Origin: Brienomyrus brachyistius
Taxonomy: Eukaryota; Chordata; Actinopteri; Osteoglossiformes; Mormyridae
Reading direction: 5' to 3'
Assembly: GCF_023856365.1 (NCBI RefSeq)
Contig: NC_064540.1
Location: 28,884,474-28,948,473, forward strand
Length of the DNA stretch: 64,000 bases
Positions within the stretch are counted from its first letter, which is position 1; each line of letters begins with the position of its first letter. This document shows, piece after piece, positions 9,960 through 22,379 of this stretch. Made by a program: the position numbers and the translations under genes. The notes under the pieces were generated by a model. The model did not search any database. It saw only the letters and a list, made by a program, of their open reading frames with translations, and was not told the DNA's origin.

Positions 9960-11600
9960 TTTCGGGGTGCGGATGGATCCTTCAAGGGCTTGAGTATCTT
10001 ATCAACTGGGCCTGGATGGACTTCAAGCCAGCTAAGTCCAGGTCCCTGGTGGTAAAAAAAAGGGAAGGTTACAGACCAGTTCCGTGTCTCACTAGGAGGG
10101 ACTCAGAATCCATCCGTTGGAGAGAAGCCAGTCAAGAGTCTGATTAAGATCTATGACTGCACCCTGAAGCACTCCAGGACATCACTGACCAGTTGGGGAC
10201 CTGCCTGACAGCGGTGGACAAGCCAGGTCTGCCTGGCAAGTTTAATGCCTGGATTTATCAACACAGCATCCTGCCCCGACTGCTCTGGCCACTGCTGGAC
10301 TATAATGTGCTGATTACTACCATGGAGTGCTTTGAGAAGAAAATCAGCTGTGCCCTGCGGAAGTGGCTAGGCCTGCCATGTAACCTCAGCAACAGGTGGA
10401 AGAGCAAGCTAAAACTACCCTTCAGTAGTCTGAAGGAGCAGTTTATGGTAACCTGAGCAAAAGAGGTGCTGCTCTACAGAGACTCCAGTGACATCAAGGT
10501 CACCTTGATGCAGGCATAGAGGTCTGAACCGGCAAGAAGTGGAAGGCCCAAGAGGCAGCTGACCAGGCTGAATAACAGCTGCAACATGGTGAGTTAGTGA
10601 GGGCAATCCAAGACCTCGCTTTAATAAGGCCAAGGGCAAAGAAAGGCGGCAGCTGATCCAGGAAGAGGTCCGTGCAGGGGTGGAGGAAGCCCGCTGTAGC
10701 AGGATAGTAGGGATGGGGCAGCATGGGGCATGAACCCAGTGGGAGCAGGCAGCAGACTGGAAGATCTTGTGTACAGAGCTGTGGAAGTCTGAGCCACACC
10801 GGATCAAGTTCCTGGTTCAGTCTGTCTACGATGTCCACGCCGTCCAGACAATCTCTTCCTCTGGGGCCTGGCGAATACTGTGCCCACTTTGCCAGAGAGG
10901 AGGTTCATTGGAGCACATCTTAAGCTACTGTCCAAGAAAGCTGGGGGAAGGGCGCTACCGTTGGCACCACCACTAAGTGCTGAGGGTCATTGCAGATGTC
11001 ATCAGTAATAGGATCACCTGCAGTAGACACCAGCAAACAACAAGGCCCGAATCAGCCAGGGGGGTTGCTCACATCAGCACGGGATCGGCAGTTAAAAGCT
11101 GACCTGGTGTCGGAAACAACTAGGCAAATAGTCCTGCTGGAACTGATTGTTCCCTGTGAAGACCGGATGGAGGAGGCCTTTAAGAGGAAGAGGCCCACGT
11201 ATGGGGAGCTGGCAGGCGAATGCCGAAGCAGGGGGTGGAGGACCTGGTGTTACCCCATTAAGGTCCGGTGTACAGGATTCGTCAGCCAGTCACTCAAAAG
11301 GGCCCTTAAGATGCTCGGGGTGAAGGGACTGCACATGAGGAAAGCCGACAAGAACATCACAGATGCTGTCGAAAAGGTGTCAAGATGGCTGTGGATCAAG
11401 CAGGGTGATCCATTGACTATTCATATTGCTCAGACACAAGCCAGGGCCTGATCAACCCTGGCTAAGTCACCTAGGCAAGGGTGTACGGTGTTGTGAGACC
11501 TGAAACACTCAATGTCTCTGGGATACATCACCGATGATGTGTGTGAGTTGCACCACAGGTGTATGTAAGAATCGTACCTACGACCCTCCACATACACCAT
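9960..11600 (+). pseudogene. 5'-truncated LINE with C-terminal restriction-like endonuclease (R2/NeSL/R4-type group)
   Basis: This is the distal part of a non-LTR retrotransposon ORF. It has the thumb region (LPGKFNAWIYQHSILPRLLW, 10,228-10,290), a zinc-knuckle-like segment near 10,880-10,945 (CPLCQRGGSLEHILSYC), and a restriction-like endonuclease motif in the last frame (10,990-11,451: VLLELIVPCEDRMEEA). Such a C-terminal nuclease cuts target DNA for target-primed reverse transcription. Several stops and shifts separate the frames (for example 10,148, 10,456 and 10,974), and the catalytic palm is missing. The 3' UTR ends in a CAA-rich stretch near 11,590. Clade within the nuclease-bearing LINEs is not resolved. 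Confidence 0.75.
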
Positions 11601-13697
11601 CACTACTACAACAACAACAACTATTATTCCTCTACTCTTTTATCATTGACCGCTGATCTGTGAAAGTCAGCAATTCCATTTACTGGAAACACCTAATTAA
11701 TCATCTTGCATGTGTGGTCAATGCGTACACACGCATGGTTTCTGTTAGACATAAAAATCTAGGTTACACATGCACCAACTACTGCCATTCACCCAGATTG
11801 AAAAAAAACACAACACAGTGCAGAAACAGAATTGGTTGGTGGGAGCTTTAAATAAAATGAAATAAGTAGGATATGATTAGTAGAAGCTTGCTATTGTAAT
11901 AAAATGAGAATATTAGAGTACAAGCAAAATATTTTTAATTCTGAAAATCATGAGTACAGAATTCAAACACCACCGGTAGAGAGCTGCTATTGCTTCTTCT
12001 CATTGTTATTATTATCAATATGTTCATCTGTTAAATAGTAGTAATACTTTGAATTCTTGATCTTCCTTGCATCACTACAGTTCTTAATACTATTTTCATG
12101 TATTTCAACCCTTTTTTCCACATAACTGACATTTTCCTAAAAGGAAGGACTCTGTAGCTTTTTAGTATCAATTACAACTTTGGTTAAAATTTGGTCAAAA
12201 TTTGATTCTGTTCATTGCCATCATAATACATTGAGCACCAAAAACAAAGAGTACAGAACTAATCTTAATGGTTCCTATATTTTCTCTTGGTGTGCAATTT
12301 ACATACAAGCATGTATATTGGGAGTTCAGAAATGCCAATTGAGTATAGGTTGCCCACAATTTCTTCTTGTTGTTATTTACAGCCAAAAAAAAACTCTAAT
12401 ATTTAAAAAACCTTTTAAGGGGAAAAGTTTTATCAAATCTCCTTTGTAGATTTCTTGTAGATTTAGAAAGTCACCAGTTATCACTTGAAAATTGTGTTTT
12501 AGTTTGTTTCCAAGCAAATGTAGGATACAGTGTCAATGCAGAGTCAAGTCAAATTCAGAAGACTTTATTGTCAATTCTGCCATATGTACAGAACAGGTTT
12601 CAAAATGTACCGAATCTCTAGTCACTCCGTGGGTGTATCTTTGGTCTTAGATTTTATCAAGCCTCCTGGAATTTGCATTTCATTTCTATGCAACACCTCT
12701 CTGGCAAGAGATTTTCACACTTTTTTTTCCAATGTGTTTACCATTCATAATGTCCAGTACATATTTATGACATGACTCATAATATGACTATGTTTACGTC
12801 ATCTCATAGTTACATATACATAATCAATTAATAACCAGACTGTCTTTAATCTTACAATGTCAGTGCCACTATTTCCTCATGGATAAGTTATTTTTCCATG
12901 TGAATTTTACAAATCATGCAATTTTTTTATTTTATATTGAGTACTGGGTATTCCAGTTTTTTTCTGCAGTTAAAATACATGTAAATAGGCTAGCTAAGTT
13001 TTCTAAATTGTCCATTGTGTGTGTTTCTGTTGTGTGTGTGTGTGTATACTGTATATATATATATAATATGTTAGGCCTTTAATGGACTGAAGTCCTATTC
13101 AGGGTGTTCACCTTAAGTTGCCTGGAATTGGTTCTAGGGCCCCCTACAAATCTGTACTGGATGAATAATGGATGAATGGCAGAGATTTTTTGAGTAAATT
13201 CTGAATATTTAAAATTTGAAATAAATGTTAGTTTAATATTTGGCTTAACTATTAGCATGATAGATGCTATGGTCACTCTATTGTAAGGGTGCGGAACTGG
13301 AAATGACCAGATTTTGAGCCAACTGGCCCTAAAATTGAAGCAACACCACATAGTAGCAACAAGGGAAGGGTGAAAGCAGGTGACATATGAGCTTTTGAAA
13401 GTTATAAGTCAAAAAGTATTTGATAGATCTTATTACTACTTCACTAAAACATTATGTGGATGACAATCTACATCATATTTCTTTTTGAAGCAAACAACTC
13501 AAGAATTTAAGCAGCACTATGTAGTAATAAAGTAAGGAATCAGCAACTGTAAAAGACACTTGGTTTTGTGAACACAGTAACTCAAAGTATTTTATGCATG
13601 TTTTTTAAACTTTGCAGACACATTGTATGGGTGACAAGGTGAAAGTAATGAAATTATAATAAAGAATTGAATAAATTATTATGACAAGAACTGCAGA
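11601..13697. other. AT-rich interval; one possible LINE 3' end and a GT/AT microsatellite
   Basis: No gene is supportable. A sequence at 12,535-12,600 resembles, on the minus strand, the AATAAAG-containing 3' end of a LINE. A mixed GT and AT microsatellite lies at about 13,018-13,068. Confidence 0.4.
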
Positions 13698-13980
13698 TAC
13701 ACTATATTGCCAAAAGTATTAGGACAGTCCTCAAAATCATTGGATTCAGATGTTCCAATCACTTCCATAACCACAGGTATATAAAATCAATCAGCTAAGA
13801 TTGCAGACTGCTTCACAAACATCTGCAAAAGAATGGGTCGCTCTCAGGATCTCAGTGAATTCAAGCGTGGTACCGTGATAGGATGCCACCTGTGCAATAA
13901 GTCCATTAATGAAATTTCCTTGCTACTAAATATTCCACGGTCAACTGTTAGTGGTATTACAACAAAGTGGAAGCAATTGG

Positions 13981-14337
13981 ATGGGGCGGCATGGTGGTGC
14001 AGTGGTTAGCACTGTTGCCTCACACCTCTGGGACCCGGGTTCGAGTCTCCGCCTGGGTCACATGTGTGCGGAGTTTGCATGTTCTCCCCATGTCGTCGTG
14101 GGGTTTCCTCCGGGTACTCCGGTTTCCCCCCACAGTCCAAAAACATGCTGAGGCTAATTGGAGTCGCTAAATTGCCCATAGGTGTGAATGTGTGAGTGGA
14201 TGGTGTGTGAGTGTGCCCTGCGATGGGCTGGCCCCCCATCCTGGGTTGTTCCCTGCCTCGTGCCCATTGCTTCCGGGATAGGCTCCGGACCCCCCGCGAC
14301 CCAGTAGGATAAGCGGTTTGGAAAATGGATGGATGGA
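13981..14337 (+). mobile_element. V-SINE, complete copy inside the Tc1 transposase
   Basis: tRNA-derived head, B-box GGGTTCGAGTC, V-SINE core and GGATGGATGG tail, in that order. An exact 13-bp duplication TGGAAGCAATTGG flanks it at 13,968-13,980 and 14,338-14,350. Removing the SINE and one repeat restores the reading of the surrounding transposase relic. Confidence 0.92.
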
Positions 14338-14774
14338 TGGAAGCAATTGGGAACAACAGCAACTCAGCCATGAAGTGGTAGGCCCAGAGTGGGGACAACT
14401 CTGCTGAGGTGCATAGTCGCCAACTGTCTGCAGACCTCCAATACTTCAGATTAGCTCAAGAACAGTGTGTAGAGAACTTAATGGCATGGGTTTCTATGGC
14501 TGAGCAGTTGCATCCAAGCCTTACATCACCAAGTGCAATACAAAGCATCGGATGCAGCGGTGTAAAGCACTGGACTCTAAAGCCGTGGAGACGTGTTCTC
14601 TGGAGTGACGAATCATCTTACTTAATACTTAATGCCCTGGACCTGAATTGTTGGATGGAGATGTCCTGCAGGGTGGTCAGTTTGTCCTGATGACCAACCT
14701 GATTAGTCTGACTCATTATAGCTCCTTGTCAACATAATAAGTTTATACATGATGCAGTATAAGGCAAGACAAAG

Positions 14775-14840
14775 TGTGCAGGTTTCCTCTGGGTACTCTG
14801 CTCTTCTTCCACACTCCTTGCTCATATATGGCAGTCCTTG
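14775..14840 (+). repeat. Decayed V-SINE core fragment
   Basis: GTTTCCTCTGGGTACTCTGC and the following bases resemble the conserved V-SINE core. Head and tail are not visible. Confidence 0.35.
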
Positions 14841-15659
14841 GATACCTGGCTGTATTTCAGTTTCTTACAGAGGGACTAAATTTAAAGATGAATGCTTCAT
14901 CATCAGCTGGAACATTAACACTTCAAAACATAAAATGTAACTGAGATGTAAGGAGGTGGCAGTGTGGAGGGGGCATATTGCAGTATAACTGTTAATTATT
15001 CTTTGCAGACTGCTGTTAATTATTCTACATCTTACTCAACTAGGTCCTGGTGTCCATTCTTTTAGGAGCTACATGTAGCACATATGGAGGGATTATTCTT
15101 ATTCTGCTCACCCCTTATTGCAAACCATTTCATCTCTCTGTTTTTTCAGCACCTGCCATTTCAACAGATGACCAATGAAATGAAGACTGGGGAGACCCAT
15201 GCAATGTAATTCAGTTAGGGAAGTGGGCAGGAAAGGGTACTGCTCCATTTTAACAGGAAACATCCAGAATGATGTTTCATCCTCTTGGAAAGTCTGTGCC
15301 AGAGATAAGCAGAAATAAAAATTTGTATTTTTATTTTTTTATTTATTTATTTTATTGTTCATGGGGAATAGTTTACTTTATTTGTCCGAGCAAGCAGGCA
15401 ATACTGATTTTTTTCATTTTGTCCAGTTAATCTTATCATGGAAACATCTACAATTTTTTGAGAAATTAGTTTTGATTTAGTTACATTGAATTTGTGGGAT
15501 GTACGTGTTGCAGTTTGTACCCTAAAACTATAAATGAGAACAGACACATCCTACCATTTGCTTGAGCATCCAAGACACACTACACCACACTGAAATACAT
15601 CTCTATAAAGACACAAAGAACAGACACACTTTCTTAATACTCATATCTGCAACTCTTTA

Positions 15660-15765
15660 GTTTGATAAACTCTACAAACATTGTATTTGAACCCACAACC
15701 TTCTGCAGATGGGTACAGATGCCTATAACCTACTGAGCTACCCCAGTTATACATTCTTACGAGGT
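15660..15765 (-). repeat. tRNA-derived SINE head, unknown family
   Basis: The reverse complement contains GTAGCTCAGTAGGTTATAGG (A-box-like) and GTGGGTTCAAATAC (B-box-like) at tRNA-like spacing. No intact tRNA cloverleaf was found, so I call it a SINE head rather than a tRNA gene. Confidence 0.45.
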
Positions 15766-16313
15766 AGAACATATTTGTGAGTTCTTATGCCATTTATATC
15801 TAGTGAACATTTTTACTGTGTAAATTTGCAGTTTTCTGCAGCAATTTTCGCATGGTGAAAAGAGTTTTGCAATTTGCCAAATAATATTTCAGCAGAGAAT
15901 ACAATTACAGGTACTCCATTTGTATAGAATTCTGTGAATAAATATTGGCTGCCTAATTTATCCACATTTATGTAAATGTAACTAGCTTAAATTTATGTAG
16001 CTTGTCAATGACTATAAGATATTTCAAAGTAGAGGATGTGAATTTACACATAAGTTGCCACTACCCATTTGCCTGATTTTTTCCCTGCCACTGCATCAGT
16101 ACAAACTCAGATTTCATGCCATTATTCCTGTGTGTTATTGACCCCCTATAACAGAATAGGAACATTGACACTGGAAACACATCTGTTGTCCTGGAGGTTC
16201 CTTCCTCACAACATTACTCACAACATTACTTTGTGAGTAATGTTCTTCAGGCATTTAAAATTTGAAGGTGGATTTCAATATGCCAAAGTTTACTTAAAAT
16301 GAGCATATAACAG

Positions 16314-16515
16314 ACAAGCATTCATCTTCTAACCACTTACCCTGGTCAGGATCACAGGGGCCCTGGAGCCTGTTCCACAAGCTTAGGATCCAGTCGGGAT
16401 GGTATGCCAGTCCATCACAGTGTACACAGACGCATCATCATATTTTATAGGCAATTTATGGACACCATGCATTCAGCCTAAATGCATGTTTTTTGGACTG
16501 TAGGATGAAATTGGG
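16314..16515 (-). repeat. Decayed V-SINE copy
   Basis: It retains the 3' half in reverse (CAGGATCACAGGGGCCCTGG, then CAGTCCATCACAG) and the core word GCATGTTTTTTGGACTGTAGG. It is clearly older than the copies at 8,946, 13,981 and 26,550. Confidence 0.6.
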
Positions 16516-16989
16516 GTTGACACCTTTGATTTGTGAAAAACTGGGACACTCATGCATTTTTTTGTGGGTGGGGGCATTAAACATTTTTGCTAATATACTA
16601 TGTTATTAGAGGTATTTTCTGTTACTGTCCCTTGCTATGTTAAATACAGATTTTCTTTGCTTTAACGAGTAAATATATATTGTATAATTATAATATATTA
16701 GAAAACAAATCCCTAATATGTTCACATGTATACTCCCTTTAGCAATGAAAACATTACTTTATGTATTATTATAAATTATAAACAATACTCTTGTGGATGA
16801 ATAGTAAAAATTCCCACACACACATGCTCCATAAACCTGTGGAAAGCCTTCCCAGAAGAGTGGCAGCTGTTATAGCTGTAAAGGGGGGACCAACTCTATA
16901 TTTATGCCTATGGATTTATAATGGGACGTCATAAAAGTTACTGTAGGAGTAATGGCCATATGTCTCAATACTTTTGTCCATATTGTGTA

Positions 16990-18120
16990 CTAAGCTGAGA
17001 GTTTAAGATGGTGTATGCTACCAAAGGAATGTAATGAGCTGGTTTTTCTAACTTTGTGGACAATTTCCAATACATATCTGAGAATCACATAGGATTGACA
17101 AACACTGTATATTTTTAATACAGGAAGTCAAATACCATGGCTGCCCTGCTATAATCTCTCTTACAGGGATTATTACAGTCAAGTTCTTTAAGCACTACAC
17201 AATATCAGCTGTTGAGTTATAACTGTATTGCATCTTGAAATAGCTACAGTGACATAGAAACATGGTGATCTTAAAGAATAAGCAGTTCTTAATATGTTTT
17301 ATTACCTTTCACATGCATTGGGCCTTTCAGTGGACCATCTTATTCTGATATAAAAACACAAGGCTGATTGGCTCAGAGCACTCAGCAACCAACATTATAT
17401 CACCAAAGACAATAATTTATAAACATGGTGAAAGGTGTAGATAATAATATACAATGAACCGGTTAATGTGGATATTTGTAAAGAAGTAATAATGCAGTCC
17501 TGCTAAGTTTTAGTAATTAAAGTTAGCCAGAGGGTAGGTTGATCTAATAAACTTGACAGTGCTACTTCAAAAGAGGGAAGGTCTAATGAGAATTCTGTTC
17601 TCTTGTAATGTCTGATTTCCCTCTTGTCCTCCAAAGTACTATAAACGTGATAGCCAGATAATTTTCATGTTCCAATATTTAACACATTTGTGAGAAATTA
17701 TCATTCCAACTGATTTCTCTCTCTTCATAAACCTATATGTGCAAGTTCTTGTTGCATAATCCAAGTCTTTGTGAATTATGATATTTGTATTTCATTTTTT
17801 GTTATAAAAGAACACAAGATGCATGAAGGTTGTACCCAGAGATTAAAACAATTATTATAATGTATTAAATTTTGACTGATGCAGATGACCAATAATGTTT
17901 TTATATTGGAGTGATTTGGTCAAACAAAGAAAGAACTTAAAGAGTTTGCTTTAAAAATATAATCTTTATTTGATTTAAAAGAACAACAATACATTCACAA
18001 ATATACTGCCTCTGAAAGGGCAGACAATATGCATGTAGAATTTCAGTCCCATTGCCACATTTGAAATGAAACTCTCAACTTCCATCTTCAAGGAAAGGAA
18101 AGGAATATCTGATTATATTT
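16990..18120. other. Unrecognised AT-rich interval
   Basis: No gene or named repeat seen. Confidence 0.4.
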
Positions 18121-18124
18121 GCAT

Positions 18125-18275
18125 TAAGCTTTGCAGAAAGCACTGTGGTCTTACATCACCAGTTTGTTTCTTGTGAGTATGGAGTATGCATATTCTCCCA
18201 GTGTCTGTGTGGGTTTTCTCACACAAGTGAAAAACATGCTTTTAGATGAATTGATGTCTCTAAGTTTGCCATGGT
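18125..18275 (+). repeat. Decayed V-SINE, truncated by a LINE tail
   Basis: The head (GCAGAAAGCACTGTGGTC), core (GGAGTATGCATATTCTCCCA) and CTAAGTTTGCC words are in V-SINE order. The copy stops where the GAT-repeat LINE tail begins. Confidence 0.55.
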
Positions 18276-18299
18276 TCATAATTACTTATCTGAAAGAGT

Positions 18300-19090
18300 G
18301 CCTTGATGATGATGATGATGAGAACCCTTTATTGCTGTTGCAATACACCATGTCACTAGTCACAAGTACCAGCAAAAAACTGGCCATCAACCAACCATAC
18401 ATATACACAAACATCACAGTAGGGGGTAGACTGGTCGGGAGACAGGGGAAGAGAGAAGAAAAGAAACAGAATAACATGAGGAGAGAGGAGGAGAATAAAA
18501 AAACAGCCCCCAGACTGTACTCCAGTGGGGAGGACATTGTAGGAACCGAAAAAAACACCTCAGCAACATAAGCACATGGTCACTACACCTTACAACATAA
18601 AAATGACACGACTTGCAACGGGTGGGGGAAATGGGGAGGTGGAGGTAGTCCAGCATCGACAGACAGCCATCCGGTCCTGCAGCCATGGAGGCGCTGGTCA
18701 CAGACCCGCCTGTTCACGTTGGGGGTATGAAGCGGCAAAGGCGTGGGATGGGGGGGAGGGTGCGGTGAGTCCTTGGGATTGGGGGAGAGGAATGCAAGAA
18801 AGTCTCACTGCCTTGTTCTTATGGGGGAGATGTTAGTTCAGCAGCGGCCTTGGCCGAGGCCAGTGCTGATTGGGGGGGGGGGCAAAACCTGATAGGATAT
18901 GGTTGTTTGGGTTTCCGGGTGAGAAGCTGTAATTTCCAGCTCCCCTAATGTCCACGCTGGTCTCCGCCATCCAATAATTTTTGCAAAGCCGTAAGCTTCT
19001 CCATGATGTTATCCAATTTGTGATCCATGGTCGCAAATTGCACTGGTATTCTATGTAAATTGTCCCCTGCCCTGTCAAGCCCAATTCCTA
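18300..19090 (-). mobile_element. 3' end of an unclassified LINE with GAT/ATC-repeat tail
   Basis: The reverse complement ends with a polyadenylation-like AATAAAGGGTTCTCATCATC and a short ATC repeat, a common LINE 3' signature. Upstream, about 18,940-19,085 in reverse reads as a short coiled-coil-like peptide ending in a stop (DHKLDNIMEKLTALQKLLDG). The rest is G/C-rich 3' UTR. Clade is not identified. Confidence 0.45.
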
Positions 19091-19284
19091 CTTCTTAAAT
19101 TCCTAAATGTGTGACTGATGAATGCATTACTGTCCCACTGGAGGTGCAAAGAAAGATGTTGAATTTTTGTCAGGATGGCAGAGGAAGTGCTGTCTCTATA
19201 CAAATTTAAGTAGAAATCAATATCTAACATAAGTTGACTTGAATATCCATCTTTTGAAACCACATCTCCTATGCATGGTCATGA

Positions 19285-19388
19285 AAGGTCCGCAGTCTAT
19301 GGGCACAGGGCTGGGAATAACCCAAGATGGGGCAACAACTCATCACAGGTTTCACTCACACAACATTCACTCACACATACATACCTAT
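19285..19388 (-). repeat. V-SINE 3' fragment
   Basis: It contains GGGCACAGGGCTGGGAATAA and the CACTCACACA region in reverse orientation. It is cut exactly where an LTR begins at 19,389. Confidence 0.65.
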
Positions 19389-19644
19389 TGTCACGCCCAG
19401 CTCGTCCGATCCTCGTGTGTCCCATGCCCCCTCATTAACTACGTGTGCTGCCCCAATTGTAATAACCTGTTTCCTGTTATTTCAGTTTGTCTTGTGTATT
19501 TCAGTCCTCGTTCAAGTCTGTTTCCCTAGATCTGTCATTGATGTTGTGTGCCGTGTTTCCTTGTCTGCCCTGAATAAACCCTGTTTACTCGTATTTACAG
19601 CTCCACTTCTCTGTCTGCCTGCTCATCTGCTCAGTGGACGTAAC
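19389..19644 (+). mobile_element. Gypsy-type LTR, related to the one at 5,270
   Basis: It begins TGTCACGCCCAGCTCGTCCG, shares the CTCGTGTGTCCCATGCCCCC region with the 5,270 LTR, and has AATAAA near 19,573. The 3' boundary is approximate and no target duplication is visible. Confidence 0.65.
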
Positions 19645-19649
19645 TCCTA

Positions 19650-21340
19650 TAGAATTCATACAAAAACACCAGGTGTAAACTTAAGAATGAATGAACCACC
19701 AACTTATTACTAATAAATCACAACTAATTATATTGCTGTTAAATAATGTTTAAATTTCTGATTTAATTTTCAATTTTAGAAATTGTTTTTCAATTTTACA
19801 CACATTCCTGAATATTTTACAATACTGACTTATCCATAATGTGTATGATGTCACTCCAGCAGTGAAAGACAGTGTTACTGTACCCCTTGAGGAAACTTGC
19901 AAAACACAGGAAAAACATAAAAACTGCTCACACACAGAGTGGAGGTAGCATTTAAAGTCCTGACGCTGGAGGTGTGAAAAAACAGCCTTATACGGATCAT
20001 TCCATTTTAATTCTAGAACAAGTTTTTGCATCACCATTTTTGATTCTGATGAAATTTGTCGTGTGAATTTCAGGTACCTTCCATATGTCAAAAATGTTTT
20101 TGTTAAAAAAAATCCCATTATAAAGCCTCTAGTCTCGAGTGTTTTCTTATAACAGATGCACTTTTTTGCTAATACAGTTACAATGCTGAAGTATAGCTCG
20201 TTGAAGAGCTCAAAAGTGTATTAGGGCTAATTCAACTTTTGAACAAGTCTAAGTCTCTTTTTACAGGGTGTTAGTTCATCCCTCAAACTACTTTTTACTA
20301 CATTTGGTTATCAAAAGACAGTGAAGGGTTTGGAGCAACAAGTTGATTTTGAATAATGAAATACAGGTGTATGTGTACTTCTTATATATAAAACACTAAC
20401 CCATTACTTGATCACCATCATGAGATAAGCAATCCAGAAGTGTACTAGTGCTTTTTAAAAAAAATGCTACTTTTGAGCTTTTGTGCACTGTTAAATTTAA
20501 ATTTAATTGTAAATAAAAGTACTCTTGCTTGCTTTAAAAAATGTATGTGTTGTTATTCAAAAGGTTGAAGAAGTCACCCCCATGGTCCTTTACCTTTCAC
20601 CTTGCCTGCAGTTTTGCCTAGTAAAGCCCCTTTTGATTTTCCCCACATTTTCCTTCACTTCTGTCCTTCCCGTTACGTGGCAATATTACTAGGGAATTTT
20701 ATAAATCACAGATATATTAGCTCCTTATATTAGGAGCCAAACTCGGAAACGCTGTGCTCTCATAACAGACTGTGTGGATTGCTCTGAGGTTCTTTGCAAG
20801 TGGCACTTTTTTGTATACAGTAGGCGATGCGGAAAGTCTGTCAAAGAGCACTGTTTGTTAAGCAGTTTGCAAAATCTACTTGGTCATGAAACACTTCCAC
20901 AGACTTTTTATTGTTTTTCCTGAACACCTATGTGTGAAGACAATTAAAGAGGCCTTTTATGCCATTATAGGTAATAAATAGGCAAAAGCTTACATTTCTT
21001 TAAAGAACTTTAAAATTAGACTAATATTCTCATTTCCCAGGATTCCCTAATGTGGCTGGAGCCATTTGGACTGTACTCAGACCCAACTCAAGGCCCCATC
21101 AGGTGCAAATGAAGAGGATTATGTGAATAGAAAAGGTTTCCACAGTATTAATGTACTGGTAGTGTAACCTATAACATTACAGCTGAAAAAAGCCAATGGA
21201 CCTGTTAACATAGTGAATAAATTAGTGTAACATACATGCTATGAATACATTCTTAGCTGATCAGTGCTGCATCTTGCGCCATTTCAAATATGGAGGCTAG
21301 ATGGCCAGGGTCAATTCATGTCTGCAGAATTTTTAGGGAG
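19650..21340. other. Unrecognised interval
   Basis: No recognisable gene or element. A 122-codon minus-strand frame at 19,750-20,118 has no family resemblance and no context, so I do not call it a gene. Confidence 0.4.
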
Positions 21341-21345
21341 TCATA

Positions 21346-21480
21346 CAGTCGACCCTCGTTACTACGTACCACGGATACAACGTTTTCACCTTTTCAACGT
21401 ACAGGTTTCTAATTCCCGTTTTTAGCCTATGTATTATTCCAATAGCAGCCATTGTTTACAGCGTACACCCTTACAGCGTA
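21346..21480 (+). mobile_element. Tigger/pogo-like terminal fragment
   Basis: The sequence starts CAGTCGACCCTCGTTACTAC after a TA, as in Tigger-type mariner elements. No opposite terminus was found nearby. Confidence 0.4.
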
Positions 21481-21649
21481 AAGTTCGATACAACATCCAA
21501 ATTTCTAGAGAAAAGATGAAAACAGTGCAATGGGAATATTGCTGAAGAGTCAGCTCTTCATCAGGGCTGAGGTCTGGACCAGGTGGCCCTCCACCAGTTC
21601 TTTTTTGGTCCACCTTGTTCTTATTAGCTGTTAAAGGAATAATATAATT

Positions 21650-21650
21650 T

Positions 21651-21692
<42 letters not shown>
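21650..21692. repeat. AAT trinucleotide microsatellite
   Basis: About 14 uninterrupted AAT units, ending just before a V-SINE fragment. Confidence 0.9.
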
Positions 21693-21693
<1 letters not shown>

Positions 21694-21699
21694 TTGAAG

Positions 21700-21826
21700 T
21701 GTACCCTGTGCTGGGCTGGCCCCCCATCCTGGGTTGTTCCCTGCCTCGAGCCCATAGCTTCCGGGATAGGCTCCGGACCCCCCGCAACCCAGAAGGATAA
21801 GCGGTTTGGAAAATGGATGGATGGAC
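21700..21826 (+). mobile_element. 5'-truncated V-SINE
   Basis: Only the distal third remains (CTGGGCTGGCCCCCCATCCT through AATGGATGGATGGA). It lies directly after the AAT microsatellite. Confidence 0.75.
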
Positions 21827-22379
21827 CGAGGCATTGCATGCTTAGCAAAGGACGAGGAGACTTGCTTGTCGGGAGAGAAAATGCTCTTTATTGTAGTCCT
21901 GAACAGAACCATAACAGGCACCCAGGGTACACTTCACTTTATCCTGTTCCCAGGTCCTGACAGTACTTATATTTGATTTGTATTATAATGAATAAATAAT
22001 AATTAATGAGATAACATTGTGAAAATTTAACGTTGCATATAAATAATAAAAGAAATACTTATGCGTTTCATTTGTCTGACCCTTTCTGGCAGTCATATTT
22101 TCGAGTTTTGCAGTGTTTCCGTTTGTACACATTAATTCCTTTAATTCATCGTATACCAATCCAGTAAAACTTCTTGTTCAACTTAGTCTCAAGATATATA
22201 TGTATATGCTTTTGAAGCAGCACGAGAGCATGCAATCATCTTAGATGATTGAATCTGACTATGCTAATTTAATCCTCAGGTGTGTTTTGAGAACCAACAG
22301 AATTGGATGAGCTTAACCGCCATTAGCTGACCCTACATGAGGCTTCTGATCTTGGGTGATTTTCTGAGAATACCTCCCT
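21827..22379. other. Unrecognised interval
   Basis: No gene seen. The segment at about 21,870-21,962 looks LTR-like and ends in CCTGACA, but it has no clear partner. Confidence 0.3.

Larger units (their letters stand above)
13700..16987 (+). mobile_element. Decayed Tc1-like transposon, expanded by insertions
   Basis: The left end CACTATATTGCCAAAAGTAT and the right end (about 16,962-16,987, CTTTTGTCCATATTGTG) are inverted copies next to TA dinucleotides. Transposase coding starts near 13,832 (MGRSQDLSEFKRGTVIG). It is recognisable again after the SINE as far as about 14,630 (WSDESS), with many stops. The right terminal part at 16,825-16,987 carries the usual 3' segment (GTGGAAAGCCTTCCCAGAAG). 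The element is about 3.3 kb rather than about 1.2-1.6 kb because of the SINE at 13,981 and about 2 kb of other DNA at 14,700-16,820. Confidence 0.75.

Noticed and set aside
15660..15765. Functional tRNA gene
   Set aside because: A and B boxes are present but the acceptor and anticodon stems do not form; a SINE head is the better reading.
18131..18571. 146-codon ORF with a DDDDD run
   Set aside because: It crosses a decayed V-SINE and the antisense of a LINE 3' UTR; the Asp run is the GAT microsatellite.
19750..20118. 122-codon minus-strand ORF
   Set aside because: No recognisable family, no promoter or splice context, and length near chance for this AT content.
21624..21921. ORFs with runs of Ile, Leu or Tyr
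   Set aside because: They read through the AAT microsatellite and a SINE fragment.
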